Shown: positions 4,824 to 5,177 of the stretch, piece after piece
Layout: each line of letters opens with the position of its first letter
Numbering within the stretch: the first letter of the stretch is position 1
NCBI GenBank assembly: GCA_027058925.1
Contig: JALTAS010000038.1
Span: 1 to 5,177, forward strand
Reading direction: 5' to 3'
Origin: Persephonella sp.
Lineage (GTDB): Bacteria > Aquificota > Aquificia > Aquificales > Hydrogenothermaceae
DNA: 5,177 nt
Position numbers and translations under genes: made by a program
Notes under the pieces: generated by a model
Seen by the model: only the letters and a program-made list of their open reading frames with translations
The model's database searches: none
What the model was told of the DNA's origin: nothing

Positions 4824-5177
4824 TCATTCCTCCTCGTATTTAATTAGTTTTCCATTAAAAAGCTCAAGTACTTTTTCTACAGATTCGTCCCTTTTCTTCT
4901 GTTTTTTTCTTTCAGATTTTATCTCAATTTCTTCAATATTAACAGGTTTTGGGAAATATTTTTGTATTACATCTATTTTGTCATTCAAAAGATCAGATAC
5001 AGTCCTGTCAACAATGATTGTAAAACTGTCTTCATTTTCTTTTATGCTTGTTTTTTTTAATACTCCCGAAATTATTCCTCCTGCTTCTCTGCCTATTTTC
5101 AGTATCGCTTTCTGCAGATCAAAGCCTTCTTCCTTTTTTTCTTCTTCTTTTTTAACAGGTTCAGAAGCAGGAATGCC
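4824..5177 (-). CDS. dnaX: DNA polymerase III subunit gamma/tau (DnaX), C-terminal end, partial
   Basis: The open frame entering from the right edge gives the last 117 residues of a protein ending ELFNGKLIKYEEE before TGA (4826-4824). The N-terminal AAA+ clamp-loader part would lie outside the window. What is visible starts with a charged linker (PVKKEEEKKEEG), then a folded region of about 80 residues (DLQKAILKIGREAGGIISG onward, with strands around FTIIVD and a helix VSDLLNDKIDVIQKYF). A basic stretch (SERKKQKKRDES) comes next, and VEKVLELFNGKLIKY is the short motif that often closes DnaX proteins (helix, then F-x-G-K/R-hydrophobic). This tail alone is weakly conserved; the call rests largely on its position immediately before ebfC and recR. 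The linker contains A AAA AAG in frame (5139-5133), a possible programmed frameshift site. The gene is 5'-truncated by the window edge, not by mutation. Confidence 0.75.
   Translation of the reverse strand, partial: GIPASEPVKKEEEKKEEGFDLQKAILKIGREAGGIISGVLKKTSIKENEDSFTIIVDRTVSDLLNDKIDVIQKYFPKPVNIEEIEIKSERKKQKKRDESVEKVLELFNGKLIKYEEE
4827..4835 (-). promoter_or_regulatory. ribosome binding site of ebfC inside the end of dnaX
   Basis: GAGGAGGAA encodes the last three Glu residues of DnaX and at the same time forms a strong Shine-Dalgarno site whose GGAGG core (4829-4833) is 5 bases from the ebfC ATG. The stop and start are adjacent (TGAATG), so ribosomes finishing dnaX can re-initiate. This fixes the ebfC start at 4823. 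Confidence 0.8.
5119..5139 (-). other. candidate programmed -1 frameshift site in dnaX
   Basis: The heptamer A AAA AAG (5139-5133) is in the phase required for simultaneous -1 slippage of two tRNAs and is identical to the E. coli dnaX slippery sequence. After a -1 shift the ribosome would read GGA AGA AGG CTT and then TGA (5121-5119), giving a shortened, gamma-like product with four extra residues. A weak stem (GCTTT 5125-5121 with AAAGC 5111-5107, 9-base loop) begins 7 bases after the heptamer. No strong Shine-Dalgarno-like stimulator is visible upstream. Confidence 0.45.

Noticed and set aside
5145..5156. Second A-run (GTT AAA AAA GAA) in dnaX as a frameshift site
   Set aside because: It is not an X XXY YYZ heptamer in frame (the base before AAA AAA is T), so dual slippage is disfavoured compared with the A AAA AAG site at 5139-5133.
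1..5177. Defence system, mobile element, CRISPR array, tRNA or rRNA
   Set aside because: No direct repeats with spacers, transposase or integrase motifs, terminal repeats or structured RNA genes were seen; all but short gaps are filled by housekeeping or energy-metabolism genes.

Overview
The window is an AT-rich bacterial chromosomal segment, densely packed with genes and with strong GGAGG-type ribosome binding sites. Seven of its eight genes are on the minus strand. The protein sequences and the presence of a multi-subunit archaeal/thermophile-style pyruvate:ferredoxin oxidoreductase suggest a thermophilic or anaerobic/microaerophilic autotroph. My best guess is an Aquificota member of the Persephonella/Sulfurihydrogenibium kind. 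That taxonomic call is inference from protein style and base composition, not from a marker gene.

Layout, from the right end in the direction of minus-strand transcription. First comes the C-terminal end of dnaX (clamp-loader tau/gamma subunit, cut by the window edge). It is followed without a gap by ebfC/ybaB (nucleoid-associated protein) and then, with a 4-base overlap, by recR (recombination mediator). dnaX-ybaB-recR is a classic bacterial replication/repair operon. After an 81-base gap carrying a probable promoter and a striking inverted repeat come porG, porD, porA and porB, the gamma, delta, alpha and beta subunits of a four-subunit pyruvate:ferredoxin oxidoreductase (pyruvate synthase). 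porB ends at a compact hairpin terminator. On its other side a convergent plus-strand gene (63-551) encodes a small exported DUF302-like protein, preceded by a good ribosome binding site and a possible promoter.

Function: PorA and PorB together form the thiamine diphosphate active site, PorB also carries a [4Fe-4S] cluster, PorD is the two-cluster ferredoxin-like electron wire, and PorG completes the CoA/assembly domain. The enzyme interconverts pyruvate + CoA with acetyl-CoA + CO2 using ferredoxin. In an autotroph using the reductive TCA cycle it would run towards pyruvate synthesis.

No mobile element, CRISPR, defence island or RNA gene was seen. The two observations most worth following are (1) an in-frame A AAA AAG slippery heptamer in the dnaX tail, followed five codons later in the -1 frame by a stop, as in the programmed frameshift that makes gamma in E. 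coli; and (2) a 27-base, nearly perfect inverted repeat with a 7-1-7 core lying over the predicted porG promoter start region, which looks like an operator for the oxygen-sensitive por operon.
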